A stretch of 64,000 nt of DNA from Nitrososphaerota archaeon (GTDB lineage Archaea > Thermoproteota > Nitrososphaeria > Nitrososphaerales > Nitrosopumilaceae), in contig JAGWFT010000001.1 of assembly GCA_028867755.1 (NCBI GenBank), positions 1,067,992 to 1,131,991 on the forward strand. The letters are read 5' to 3'. The position numbers were made by a program, and so were the translations under genes. This document shows, one piece after another, positions 1 through 8,668 of the stretch. Position 1 is the first letter of the stretch, and each line of letters opens with the position of its first letter. The notes under the pieces were generated by a model. The model did no database searches. It saw only the letters and a list, made by a program, of their open reading frames with translations, and was not told the DNA's origin.

Positions 1-699
1 TTTTACAACGAAAACAGGCCACTTGTGGAGGAGCTTGTCAGTAAGATAGGAAAACCAGTGCTAGTAGAGATGTGGAAGGAGAGATTTTTCTATTTTGTTC
101 TCAAATGGGAATTTAACTATGTAGACAGTTCAGGTAAAGCTTCTGCCCTGTCAACAGACCAAATCGATGTTGAGAATGGCAAGAGGTACAATATTGAGTT
201 CATCGATGAGAACAACAAGCCGCAAAATCCAATCATACTACACAACTCTCCAAGCGGGGCAGTAGAGCGTGTGATATATGTATTGCTTGAAAAGGCTGCA
301 AAAGATCAAAGAGAAGGACGAAAGCCTGGGCTGCCCTTGTGGCTTGCGCCAACTCAGGTAAGAGTAATTCCAGTAAAACCAGAGTTTCTTGACTATTGTG
401 AAAAACTAGCTGAAAAAATATCGCAAAATGATATTCGGGTAGACTTGGATGACAGAAATGAGAGCGTTGGCAAGAGTATTAGAGATGCAGAAACAGACTG
501 GATAAGATACATCATAGTAATTGGGGAAAAAGAAGTGAGTGCGACCAAACTAAGTATTAGAGACAGAAAGACTGGAACTGTTAAGGAGCTTGCAGTAGAT
601 GAGCTTGTCAAAGAGATCAAAGAGGAGACAAATGGTATGCCATTTTTGAGGATGAATATGAGTAGATATGTCTCAAAGAGACCTCAGATAATGGTCTAG
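1..699 (+). CDS. thrS: Threonyl-tRNA synthetase, C-terminal part (5' end outside window)
   Basis: The frame is open from base 1, so the gene begins left of the window. The visible 232 residues hold the end of the class II catalytic core (HNSPSGAVERVIYVLLEKAA, then the LPLWLAPTQVRVIPV segment typical of motif 3 and the linker) followed by the HGTP anticodon-binding domain (VDLDDRNESVGKSIRDAET, then the IVIGEKE strand). The product charges tRNA-Thr in the cytoplasm. The order of segments fits archaeal ThrRS. The identification is from family recognition; the N-terminal editing domain cannot be judged because it is outside the window. No partner gene follows in the same direction. Confidence 0.9.
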   Translation, partial: FYNENRPLVEELVSKIGKPVLVEMWKERFFYFVLKWEFNYVDSSGKASALSTDQIDVENGKRYNIEFIDENNKPQNPIILHNSPSGAVERVIYVLLEKAAKDQREGRKPGLPLWLAPTQVRVIPVKPEFLDYCEKLAEKISQNDIRVDLDDRNESVGKSIRDAETDWIRYIIVIGEKEVSATKLSIRDRKTGTVKELAVDELVKEIKEETNGMPFLRMNMSRYVSKRPQIMV

Positions 700-980
700 A
701 ATAAGATTCTGCTCAGAAAACTATTGATGCCTTTAGGATTAATTATAATTTCATTCGAGAGCATAGTTCAATCAAGAAAACTCCTGCGGAACAAGCAGGA
801 ATAAAGTTAGATTTAGGTCAGAATAGGATGAAAATCTAATTAAATTAGCATCAAAGATGATAAGAGAATAAAATTATGTTATAATGGAATTATCATGCAA
901 TATAATCTCAGTACGATCAAAATGTCCTTCCATTCTATATTGATATTTTTGGTTATTGGTATGACTGGTGTACCAAATTA

Positions 981-1358
981 TCAATCCAAAATAACAGGTA
1001 TTAGAGGATAACATGGCGTTGAGATGAAAACCTTACTCATTGGAATGTCTACACCATATGATTCCTGTGGGGCGAGTGGAGCTTCAGTTTTTCCATCAGG
1101 AAATCCATCCAATTCAGATGTTTTTAGATTTGATTCTGTACCATTTTCTACAATTTTCACATAGTACTCAGTTCTAACATTAGTAGCAGGGAGAGAGCCA
1201 AAATTTTTGATACGAAATAATGCCTTAGTATGTAATTTCATTTGTTCAATATCTTCTTTAGGAAAAGTCATATGCATTCTTGATAATGATGGTCGGTACC
1301 TGATTCTCAATTCCTCTTTTAGTAAATTATTAGATTGACCAGTTCGTACAGCCGTCAC
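981..1358 (-). CDS. Hypothetical membrane-anchored protein, possibly 5'-truncated or frameshifted
   Basis: A 125-residue product is read from a GTG, with a predicted beta-rich region that resembles an extracytoplasmic domain (KALFRIKNFGSLPATNVRTE). In the same frame upstream of the GTG the reading continues to base 1427 and encodes a good hydrophobic helix (GVQIALVVATLSVAIVTAV), so the GTG is probably not the real start. That stretch has no ATG, GTG or TTG after the in-frame TGA at 1428-1430. Removing one A from the A5 run (bases 1421-1425, minus strand) would join it to a GTG at 1429-1431. It is either a frameshifted gene, a sequencing error or a gene with an unusual start. I do not recognise a named family. 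Confidence 0.5.
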   Translation of the reverse strand: MTAVRTGQSNNLLKEELRIRYRPSLSRMHMTFPKEDIEQMKLHTKALFRIKNFGSLPATNVRTEYYVKIVENGTESNLKTSELDGFPDGKTEAPLAPQESYGVDIPMSKVFISTPCYPLIPVILD

Positions 1359-1575
1359 TATGGCTACACTTAAGGTAGCAACAACTAACGCAATCTGTAC
1401 TCCTAATTCAAATTCACCTATTTTTAATCACCAGTAGGAAATATACCACATAGAAAATAAGCATATCATCAAAATCCCGATAAGTTAGTGGAAGTATATT
1501 TCACAATACTTAATAGATAAACGACAAAAATCAGAAATTAATTACATTTCATAATGTGTTAAACAGGTTTTCTAG

Positions 1576-2463
1576 TTATTTGTGAGAAAGATTCATGGCT
1601 ATGACTTCTGCCATCAATTTTGCAGCAATAGAAGCGGTTGCCCCATTGTCATATGGAGGACATAATTCCACAATATCCATGCATCTAATCGTGTTGTTTT
1701 CCATCGCATATACCATGTCAAACAACTCACGTGATGTAATGCCAAGCGCCTCTGGGTTTCCAACACCTGGGGCAAATGCAGGGTCAAGTACATCCAAATC
1801 GATGCTCAGATATACCCTATCAAATGTCGAGAGGGCATCTTTTACAAGTTTTGGCCCCTTGCCATCCCTAATGTCTTTATCAGTTACTGTTCTAACCTTA
1901 TGTTCAGTTTTGAAAGCAAGCTCTTCGCTTACAAAAGAGCGCGCACCAACATGTACGATATTATCAGCACCACGTTTTTCAATAATTCTTCTAAGATATG
2001 CCGCATGACTTAGCTTGATGTCTGCATATTCGTCTCTTAGATCATAATGTGCGTCAAATACGATATATCCAGTATCTTTTGGAAAGCTCATGTATGTTCC
2101 ATATGTGATGAGATGCTCGCCACCCAGTATTATGAGCTGTTTATTGCGCAAGACAAGCTCTGATGTTATCTTTCCTATCATATCAAGCACCTCGGTTGCC
2201 ACTACAGTGTGTCTTGTATTTCCAAGATCTTCCACATTTACAGATTCCAAATCAACGTTGAACCTATTTGAAAAGATCTCAATGTTGTTAAACGCAAGTC
2301 TGATTGCATCAGGACCAAACCTGGTTCCTGGTCTAAAAGAGTGTGTTGAATCAAATGGAATCCCATATACTATTGCTGAAACATCACCTTTTTCGTTTGG
2401 ACTAGTAATCAGAGGATTTCGATTCATGTACAAATCAGTGAAACTCATCAAAAACGCTGACAT
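1576..2463 (-). CDS. speB: Agmatinase / arginase-family ureohydrolase
   Basis: Hydrolyses agmatine to putrescine and urea if it is a true agmatinase. The 295-residue length is normal. The two-manganese site is complete: GGEH with His117, DAHYD at 137-141, and SIDLDVLDP with Asp222 and Asp224. The SHAAYLRR segment near 152 is the usual substrate-loop region. A pyruvoyl-dependent arginine decarboxylase at 44758-45327 would supply agmatine, so the window encodes a two-step route from arginine to putrescine. A TATA-like stretch sits about 15-20 bases before the first ATG, so Met6 (base 2448) could be the start of a leaderless message. Another ureohydrolase specificity cannot be excluded from sequence alone. 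Confidence 0.88.
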   Translation of the reverse strand: MSAFLMSFTDLYMNRNPLITSPNEKGDVSAIVYGIPFDSTHSFRPGTRFGPDAIRLAFNNIEIFSNRFNVDLESVNVEDLGNTRHTVVATEVLDMIGKITSELVLRNKQLIILGGEHLITYGTYMSFPKDTGYIVFDAHYDLRDEYADIKLSHAAYLRRIIEKRGADNIVHVGARSFVSEELAFKTEHKVRTVTDKDIRDGKGPKLVKDALSTFDRVYLSIDLDVLDPAFAPGVGNPEALGITSRELFDMVYAMENNTIRCMDIVELCPPYDNGATASIAAKLMAEVIAMNLSHK

Positions 2464-2549
2464 TATACCTGAGATATAATGTTATGGAAATTGAATTGCA
2501 GTATCACAAGTTCTGCAAAAATGTAATCCTGTCATGATTACACAGTTGG

Positions 2550-2607
2550 CGAGAACGCCATGATGGGGTTTAATCGATAGGCCAAAAAATTAACCTACGC
2601 GTTCTCG
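2550..2607. repeat. Long imperfect hairpin in intergenic DNA
   Basis: CGAGAACGC at 2550-2558 and its exact reverse complement GCGTTCTCG at 2599-2607 can pair. Inside them GGTTTAA and TTAACC can extend the stem. The element lies between agmatinase and a small zinc-protein gene, both read on the minus strand. It may be a structured RNA, a terminator-associated stem or a protein-binding site; nothing in the sequence decides. Confidence 0.5.
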
Positions 2608-2691
2608 TCACGGTTTATTGCAGGAATTACTATTTATTGGTAGATTAACTTGGTTAACTCTGATCTCAAGAGATACATGGTATCAAGAAAA

Positions 2692-2859
2692 TTAGTTCAG
2701 GATTAGGGTGCCATCAAGGGTTTCACAGCCTATGTGAAACTGGGATTCGCTAGGCTTGTTGCATGATCTACATACCATGCTGATCACTTCATTGCATGTA
2801 CTACAGCGTTGAAATTCTTTCATATCTTCACCGCAAGTTCTACATGAATCCATTCTCAT
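2692..2859 (-). CDS. Small zinc-ribbon protein (55 aa)
   Basis: An ATG-initiated 55-codon ORF. The product begins MRMDSCRTCGEDMKEF and carries three CxxC knuckles (Cys6/9, Cys19/22, Cys30/33) followed by His42 and Cys45, enough for two zinc sites. Such dense cysteine pairing is very unlikely by chance in this AT-rich DNA. It lies 88 bases upstream of the start of no gene on its own strand but between gatB and agmatinase, so it is probably its own unit. The role is unknown; proteins of this kind often act as nucleic-acid or protein-binding adaptors, which is inference only. Confidence 0.72.
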   Translation of the reverse strand: MRMDSCRTCGEDMKEFQRCSTCNEVISMVCRSCNKPSESQFHIGCETLDGTLILN

Positions 2860-2947
2860 ATATACAAAATTTACAAAATCCTCTTATAAATTGTATTAAT
2901 ATTAGTCTTGACTAACAGAGTGAAAAATACTTGCTAAACAGACCACC

Positions 2948-4357
2948 TCAGGACGATAACAGTCTCTTTCTTATCAATTCAAGTGTGGTGCCAGGACTTG
3001 CTTTTCCCTTTGTCTTTTTCATGACCTTGCCTACGATATAGTTTACTGTATCAGGATTCTGCTTTGCCTCTAATACTGCCTTTTCCTCTTCTTTGAATAC
3101 TTCATCTATTATTTTTTCAAGAGATGATACATCACTTACATTGCCCAAGTCAAGACTTGATTTTACATCAGACAAGGATTTTCCTGTCTTTACCATCTCT
3201 TGGAGTGCAATCTTGCCAGAGTTTCTTGTTATAGTGCCATTCAAAATTGCATCTGCCAAATCGGATATATGTTTTGGAGTTATTTTCAGATCCAGTTTCT
3301 TTTCCCTAGTATCTGCAAAACCCATCAAGTCTGTTGTTATTATATTTGCTATTTCTTTTGCGTTAGTATCAGTATGGGCATTTTCAAATAAATCAGAATA
3401 AAACTTGTCTGATGATAGAACATCTGCAACTTGTGGCGGAATGCCATATTTTTGTGCATAGCGTTCCTTTTTAGCAATGATGCTTTCAGGCATGTTTTCT
3501 TTGAGTGCAGCAATTTTGTTTTGTGCTATCTGTATTATTGGAATATCGGCTTCAGGAAGATAACGATAGTCTTGTTCTTCCTCTTTTGACCTTGATGAAA
3601 CTGTGATCTTTCTTGCTTCATCCCAATGCCTTGTTTCTGCTACCACAGGTATGTTTCTTTCAACCAAGCTTTGTTGTCTTGTTATTTCAAAATGCAGTGC
3701 TTTTTCTATATCGCGAAATGACCCTACGTTTTTTATCTCAACCCTATTTGCTTTTTCAACAGATATGTTACCATCTACTCTCATGGCACCCTCAAGATAC
3801 GGATCTGAAACACCAAGATTTTCTACCAAATCTGCAAGAACGTTAAGAAAGATACGAACTTGTTTTGGGTTTTCAAAGTCGGGTTCTGTCACTATCTCCA
3901 CTAGTGGCGCTCCTGCCCTGTTATAATCAACAAGCGTAATCTGCGTTTTCTCCGAGCTTCCCTCATACACCAGCCTGCCAGGGTCTTCTTCTAGCTGTAT
4001 CCTCCTTATCCTGATTTTTTTTTCTTCTATCTGTACTACACCGTCTGAGCCTATGCTTGTTGGCCCGTATGCGTTGTATTGAGTGATTTGAAAGCCCTTT
4101 GGAAGATCAGGATAAAAATAATTTTTTCTAAAAAAGCTTATCTGCTCTGGGATTTTGCATCCAAGGGCAAGTGAGATCATTGTGGCTTTCTCTACTGCTT
4201 TTTTGTTAAGTATCGGCAATGAGCCTGGAAGACCAATGCAGACAGGGCAGATGTTTGAATTTGGCGACAGGTTTCTGTAATCTGCCTTGCAACTGCAGAA
4301 CAGCTTGCTTTCAAGCTTTGTTAGTTGACAATGTATTTCAAGCCCTATCTTTGTCAA
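2948..4357 (-). CDS. gatB: Asp-tRNA(Asn)/Glu-tRNA(Gln) amidotransferase subunit B
   Basis: The 469-residue GatB binds the mischarged tRNA and carries the kinase/transamidase site that converts Asp-tRNA(Asn) or Glu-tRNA(Gln). It starts with the typical GLEIHCQL segment, has the cysteine cluster FCSCKADYRN..NICPVCIGLPGSLP for zinc at about residues 19-45, the QITQYNAYGP and EEDPGRLVYEG motifs, and a C-terminal YqeY-like helical tail ending in SPGTTLELIRKRL. Its ATG overlaps the gatA stop by four bases (bases 4354-4357), implying coupled translation. It is the last gene of aspS-gatC-gatA-gatB. Confidence 0.95.
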   Translation of the reverse strand: MTKIGLEIHCQLTKLESKLFCSCKADYRNLSPNSNICPVCIGLPGSLPILNKKAVEKATMISLALGCKIPEQISFFRKNYFYPDLPKGFQITQYNAYGPTSIGSDGVVQIEEKKIRIRRIQLEEDPGRLVYEGSSEKTQITLVDYNRAGAPLVEIVTEPDFENPKQVRIFLNVLADLVENLGVSDPYLEGAMRVDGNISVEKANRVEIKNVGSFRDIEKALHFEITRQQSLVERNIPVVAETRHWDEARKITVSSRSKEEEQDYRYLPEADIPIIQIAQNKIAALKENMPESIIAKKERYAQKYGIPPQVADVLSSDKFYSDLFENAHTDTNAKEIANIITTDLMGFADTREKKLDLKITPKHISDLADAILNGTITRNSGKIALQEMVKTGKSLSDVKSSLDLGNVSDVSSLEKIIDEVFKEEEKAVLEAKQNPDTVNYIVGKVMKKTKGKASPGTTLELIRKRLLSS

Positions 4358-5805
4358 ACTGGCACCTCCGGAAGATGTGTTGTCTGTTGTAATGCATATG
4401 CTGCCTGCAACAAATTCTTGTCTTGAAATGAATTTGCAAAAATTTGGATTCCTATTGGAAGCCCAGAACTAGAGATTGCAAATGGCACAGAAATGGCTGG
4501 AATCCCAGTCAAGTTAGCCATGATGGTGTTAGCATCAAGCAAATAAAGCGTCAGAGGATCATCTATTTTTTCTCCAATTTTGAAAGGCAGTATTGGCATG
4601 GTTGGTGCAACAAGAAAATCAACTTTTTTGAATGCATCGTCAATTTGAGATTTCATCATTGCCCTCACCTTTTGGGCTTTTAGGTAATACTTGCCGTAAT
4701 ATCCTGCAGATAGCACAAATGCACCAAGCAACATCCTACGTGTTACCTCTGGCCCAAAATTACTTCTCACTTTTGACACGTATGCCTTGAACTCATAGCC
4801 TTCGGTGCCAAGATCAAATCCGTATCTCAAATTGTCGTATCTTGAGAGATTACTACTTGCTTCTGCTGACGCAATGGTATAATACGCTGCTACAGAGTGC
4901 TCTACTGAATCAAGTGATATTGGAATACACTCAGCCTCAAGATCTTGAAATTTTGATACAGCTGCGTTTGTTGCAGAGGATACCTCCTTGTCTACCCCAT
5001 CCCCTGTCATTTGGGATACAAGGCCAATTTTTTTTCCTTTCACCCCAGCATTCAAATCTTGAAGGTAGTCTACTCTTCCTTTTTCCACGGTGGTATCATC
5101 GTGTGAGTCATGGCCTGAGATTGTATTCATGATCAAGGCAATATCTTCAACTTTTCTTGCAACTGGTCCTATCTGCTCTATACTGTTAGCATAAGAAACA
5201 AGACCGTATCGGCTCACAAGACCATAAGTTGGTTTTAGTCCCACCACAGAACAAAAACTCGCAGGACTTCGGACTGAACCACCAGTATCAGAACCAAGCG
5301 ATGCAACGCATTCAAGAGCGCTAACAGATACACCACTTCCGCCTGATGATCCTCCTGGCACATATTCCACGTTCCAAGGATTTCTGCTCGGTCCAAAGCA
5401 GCTAAATTCTGTAGTGGAGCCCATAGCAAATTCATCAAGGTTTACTTTTCCAATTATTATTGCATCATCTTGCTTGAGTCTTGATACTACGGTTGCGTCA
5501 TATGGTGCAATAAAATTCTCTAGCATTTTTGACGCGCATGTAGTTCTAATGCCCGAAGTGCAAATATTGTCTTTAATTGATATTGGCATGCCAAAAAGCG
5601 CGCCGATTCTTTCTTTTGCTTTTATTTTTTTATCAATGATTCTTGCTTGGTTTAGGGCATTTTGTTCATCGATTGTAATGTAGGCATGGACTTTGCCTTC
5701 AACTGTACGAATACGATCTAGTGTCTTTGCGATAAATTCTTCAGCAGATATTTGGCCGTTACGTATCTGTGACACATACTCTGTTGCGGAAATTCCAAGA
5801 TTCAT
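4354..5805 (-). CDS. gatA: Asp-tRNA(Asn)/Glu-tRNA(Gln) amidotransferase subunit A
   Basis: The 483-residue glutaminase subunit of GatCAB supplies ammonia to GatB. It belongs to the amidase-signature family: the catalytic lysine lies in GMPISIKDNI (about residues 69-78), and the glycine/serine-rich signature PGGSSGGSGVSVSALECVAS contains the cis-Ser and nucleophile serine in ASLGSDTGGSVRSPASF. Length is normal. The start lies immediately after the gatC stop (bases 5805/5806), and the stop overlaps gatB, so the subunits are probably translated together. Confidence 0.95.
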   Translation of the reverse strand: MNLGISATEYVSQIRNGQISAEEFIAKTLDRIRTVEGKVHAYITIDEQNALNQARIIDKKIKAKERIGALFGMPISIKDNICTSGIRTTCASKMLENFIAPYDATVVSRLKQDDAIIIGKVNLDEFAMGSTTEFSCFGPSRNPWNVEYVPGGSSGGSGVSVSALECVASLGSDTGGSVRSPASFCSVVGLKPTYGLVSRYGLVSYANSIEQIGPVARKVEDIALIMNTISGHDSHDDTTVEKGRVDYLQDLNAGVKGKKIGLVSQMTGDGVDKEVSSATNAAVSKFQDLEAECIPISLDSVEHSVAAYYTIASAEASSNLSRYDNLRYGFDLGTEGYEFKAYVSKVRSNFGPEVTRRMLLGAFVLSAGYYGKYYLKAQKVRAMMKSQIDDAFKKVDFLVAPTMPILPFKIGEKIDDPLTLYLLDANTIMANLTGIPAISVPFAISSSGLPIGIQIFANSFQDKNLLQAAYALQQTTHLPEVPV

Positions 5806-6081
5806 TCAGATCATCTTGGGAGCCCGAACAAAACTATTTTGGTCTCTCTTCAATTTACTGATGAGCGACATGCCATCAGTCATAAATGGCTCATGTTTGT
5901 CTTCTCTTAGACTCTCATACGGTATCTCTTTTCTGAGCGTTTTGTCAGAATCATACTCTACTTTATCTAAATTGTTAAAATAATTTAAAATTTGATCAAC
6001 TTGATGAATATATTTTTCTGGATCTTGTAATTCAACTTTGACCAAATCGCCAAGATGTTCGATTTCTTTTCTATCTACCAT
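5806..6081 (-). CDS. gatC: Asp-tRNA(Asn)/Glu-tRNA(Gln) amidotransferase subunit C
   Basis: A 91-residue GatC, which wraps around and stabilises the GatA-GatB pair. It has the N-terminal helices EIEHLGDLVKVEL and the coil QVDQILNYFNNLDKV typical of the family. It begins nine bases after the stop of the upstream aspartyl-tRNA synthetase gene and ends directly before gatA. The tight packing places mischarging enzyme and repair enzyme in one message. Confidence 0.9.
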   Translation of the reverse strand: MVDRKEIEHLGDLVKVELQDPEKYIHQVDQILNYFNNLDKVEYDSDKTLRKEIPYESLREDKHEPFMTDGMSLISKLKRDQNSFVRAPKMI

Positions 6082-6090
6082 TTTAATTCA

Positions 6091-7401
6091 CTACGGTGTA
6101 AGTCTATCAACGTCTCTTGGATAAAATGTGGTATCCCTTATGTTTTCCGTGCCAGTTAGAGCCATCATCAGACGTTCTAAACCTATACCGCAACCAGCAT
6201 GTGGAGGAACTCCATAGTCAAAGACCTTGAGATGGTAATCAAATGCATCAAGCTTAAAGCCTTTGTTCTTCATCCTTTCTTCAAGTTCGTTTCTTTTCTC
6301 AATTCTTGTACTGCCAGAAGACAATTCAAGATCACCGAACATCAAATCAAATGATTCTGAAATTTTTGGATCATCTTTTTTTGCTTTGACATAAAATGGC
6401 TTTGGGGCAAGCGGCCAATCTTTAACAAAATAAAACCCTGTTACGTCTATTTTTCTTAGTTGCGAGGGGTAAAGATCGTCTCCCCATTCAATTTTTGCCC
6501 CAACATTTTTCATTTTATCAACAAGTTCAGAATACGAGTATTGAGGTATAGTACTTGGAACTTCGGGCACCTGATACTCAAATCCTGTGAGTGTGGCGAC
6601 ATAATCTTTTACTACTTTAATTGACTTTATTATGATATTTTCAATATGCTTCATTATGTCATTATAATCTACAAATGCCTCTTCAAGATCTATTGAGATT
6701 GCTTCTGACAAATGCCTGTTGGTTCTAGACGGTTCTGCCCTAAATATTGGTGCAATCTCAAAAACTTTTTCAAATCCTAATGTCAATTGTTCTTTGTAAA
6801 GCTGTGGGCTCTGAGCAAGAAATGCTTCCTTATTATAATAAAATATTGGAAATAATGCAGCGCCTCCCTCGGTTGCAGTAGCAATCATCTTTGGAGTATT
6901 AACTTCAAGAAAACTCTTGTCATAAAGATATTCTCTAATGGATTTTAGAACAAGGCTTCTCATTTTGAATACATGTTGTAATACATTTCGTCTCAAGTCT
7001 ATTGCACGAATCTCAAGCCTAGTGTCGATGTTTGCGACAGTTTTTGTCTGCCAAGTAAACGGTGCAATTTTTTCTACACTTGAAAATATTTTCATTTCAG
7101 ATGGAATTATTTCAGCACCATGCGGAGCCTTGTTTGATGGTTTAACAATTCCTTTCACTGCTATGGTTGATTGTTCTTTTATTTTTCCAAGTGCATTTTT
7201 TATATCATCTGAACAAACTCCAGATTTTGCCGTAATTTGCATTTCTCCATCTTTGTCATTTAACATAACAAACACCAAATTTCCATGGTCACGCACACTT
7301 GATACCCACCCCATAACCGTTACTTCTTTTCCTTCAAGAGATGGATTGATTTCATTAGAATATGTAGTTCTTCGCCAATTTCCAAGTTCTGTATCTATCA
7401 T
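6091..7401 (-). CDS. aspS: Aspartyl-tRNA synthetase, probably non-discriminating type
   Basis: Class IIb synthetase of about 436 residues from the ATG at 7401: an OB-fold anticodon domain (GWVSSVRDHGNLVFVML), a catalytic domain with FRAEPSRTNRHLSEA and the final GIGLERLMM motif 3. Codons upstream of 7401 read on to a TTG at 7506, but homology-like sequence only begins near Met at 7401; a GTG at 7410 is also possible. The anticodon loop has Pro in SNKAPHGAEI, where studied non-discriminating AspRSs carry Pro and discriminating archaeal ones carry Lys. Lying in front of gatCAB it likely charges both tRNA-Asp and tRNA-Asn. A second AspRS gene is at 54282-55571. Confidence 0.85.
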   Translation of the reverse strand: MIDTELGNWRRTTYSNEINPSLEGKEVTVMGWVSSVRDHGNLVFVMLNDKDGEMQITAKSGVCSDDIKNALGKIKEQSTIAVKGIVKPSNKAPHGAEIIPSEMKIFSSVEKIAPFTWQTKTVANIDTRLEIRAIDLRRNVLQHVFKMRSLVLKSIREYLYDKSFLEVNTPKMIATATEGGAALFPIFYYNKEAFLAQSPQLYKEQLTLGFEKVFEIAPIFRAEPSRTNRHLSEAISIDLEEAFVDYNDIMKHIENIIIKSIKVVKDYVATLTGFEYQVPEVPSTIPQYSYSELVDKMKNVGAKIEWGDDLYPSQLRKIDVTGFYFVKDWPLAPKPFYVKAKKDDPKISESFDLMFGDLELSSGSTRIEKRNELEERMKNKGFKLDAFDYHLKVFDYGVPPHAGCGIGLERLMMALTGTENIRDTTFYPRDVDRLTP

Positions 7402-7732
7402 TCTTTTCACCAAATGTGCTCTTGTTAGTGTTAATTTATGTATCGAGTGGTTCGAATAATTCTCTAAATCTTGGCGGATGTACAAAATATCAACCAAGAA
7501 GATCAAGACGAGCCAACTTGTGATTTAAAATATATTTTTCCACTATTGGCGTTGACCAAATGTTGCTCATCACTCTATATCATAATTTAGTAATATATGA
7601 AAAATTTCATAAAATTTGAAATAATCGATGCAATTATTTCCATAAAATGGAGTAATTCACCAAAAAGTTATAATCTAGCATGTTATTTCCCATATATGGA
7701 GAATAAGTGTTTGTTTATCGATATTTTTGCAC

Positions 7733-8665
7733 ATGAAAAGAGGTTTAAGACAAATGTGGGTATTTGAGTCACCTGCACTTTCAAGCCCATTAAGAAATTA
7801 CATATCACTATTTGTATCGTTAGCTAAATCCCGAAGTCTGGTCTATGGATTTGTCATAGCAACTCTTGGCACATTCCTAATTGCGACGTCTGCACACGCA
7901 ATTAATTTTTCAGTAGCAATAAGATTACTTGTTTCAGTATATGCAATAGCACTTGCAACTTATGTCTACAATGATCTTACGGATCAAGAAATTGACCACA
8001 GAAATGAGAAGAAAAAGTCAAGTGGGATTCAGCAAGATCAATATCTGCAAACTAGAAATTATGTGGTTTTCTTCTTTGCCCTTTCCAACATACTAGCATT
8101 CTCAATAAACTGGCAAACAGGTTTAGCTGATTCATTAGCTGTCGCATTGGCAATTGTCTATTCACATCCAAAAACCCATTTGAAAGACAAATTCATTTTA
8201 AAAACTGTAATTACTGGCAGTGGAGGATTCATTGCATCTATCATGGGATCCCTAGCTGTAGGAAATGTCCCCCCGCTTGCATTTGTAGCATCATTTACAG
8301 TGTTCCTTTTCTATTTCTTGTTAGGTCCACTTGGGGATATTACAGATATGAAAGGAGATAAAGAGGCTGGAAGAAGAACAATACCCATAGTCATTGGGAT
8401 ACCAAAGAGTTTCTTTTTGATGACATCTGTAGTATTGTTTATTGCTAGCATGATTGTCGCATCTTACTTTATATTCGGATTGAACATAATATCAATGGTC
8501 ATAGGATTAACAATTTGTTCTTATGCAATAATACAAATAAAAACTACATCAAAGATCTTTTTCAATAAAGAAAAAATGAATAAGACTAGAACAATTCTAC
8601 GATTTAGTTTCTTTGGCATACAACTTGCTCTAATGAGCGGGGCGTTGTTAAGCTCAGTAATTTAA
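7733..8665 (+). CDS. UbiA-family prenyltransferase
   Basis: An integral membrane protein of about 310 residues with eight or nine hydrophobic helices. It has both Asp-rich metal/diphosphate motifs of the family: NDLTDQEIDHRN (NDxxDxxxD) and DITDMKGDKEAGRRT. Family members transfer a prenyl chain to an aromatic ring or to glycerol-phosphate lipids. In archaea candidates are geranylgeranylglyceryl-phosphate transferase (ether lipid), quinone or haem farnesylation. The GRRTIPIVIG segment is common to several subfamilies, so the acceptor is not decided. The TTG at 7727 is an alternative start; the ATG two codons on is preferred. It converges on the next gene with only three bases between. Confidence 0.82.
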   Translation: MKRGLRQMWVFESPALSSPLRNYISLFVSLAKSRSLVYGFVIATLGTFLIATSAHAINFSVAIRLLVSVYAIALATYVYNDLTDQEIDHRNEKKKSSGIQQDQYLQTRNYVVFFFALSNILAFSINWQTGLADSLAVALAIVYSHPKTHLKDKFILKTVITGSGGFIASIMGSLAVGNVPPLAFVASFTVFLFYFLLGPLGDITDMKGDKEAGRRTIPIVIGIPKSFFLMTSVVLFIASMIVASYFIFGLNIISMVIGLTICSYAIIQIKTTSKIFFNKEKMNKTRTILRFSFFGIQLALMSGALLSSVI

Positions 8666-8668
8666 CAA

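Noticed and set aside
895..1011. 38-codon plus-strand ORF with one hydrophobic stretch
   Set aside because: Overlaps the end of the gene at 981-1358 and has no motif; could be chance.
7402..7506. N-terminal extension of the AspRS
   Set aside because: Reads openly to a TTG but does not resemble the family; ATG at 7401 fits better.
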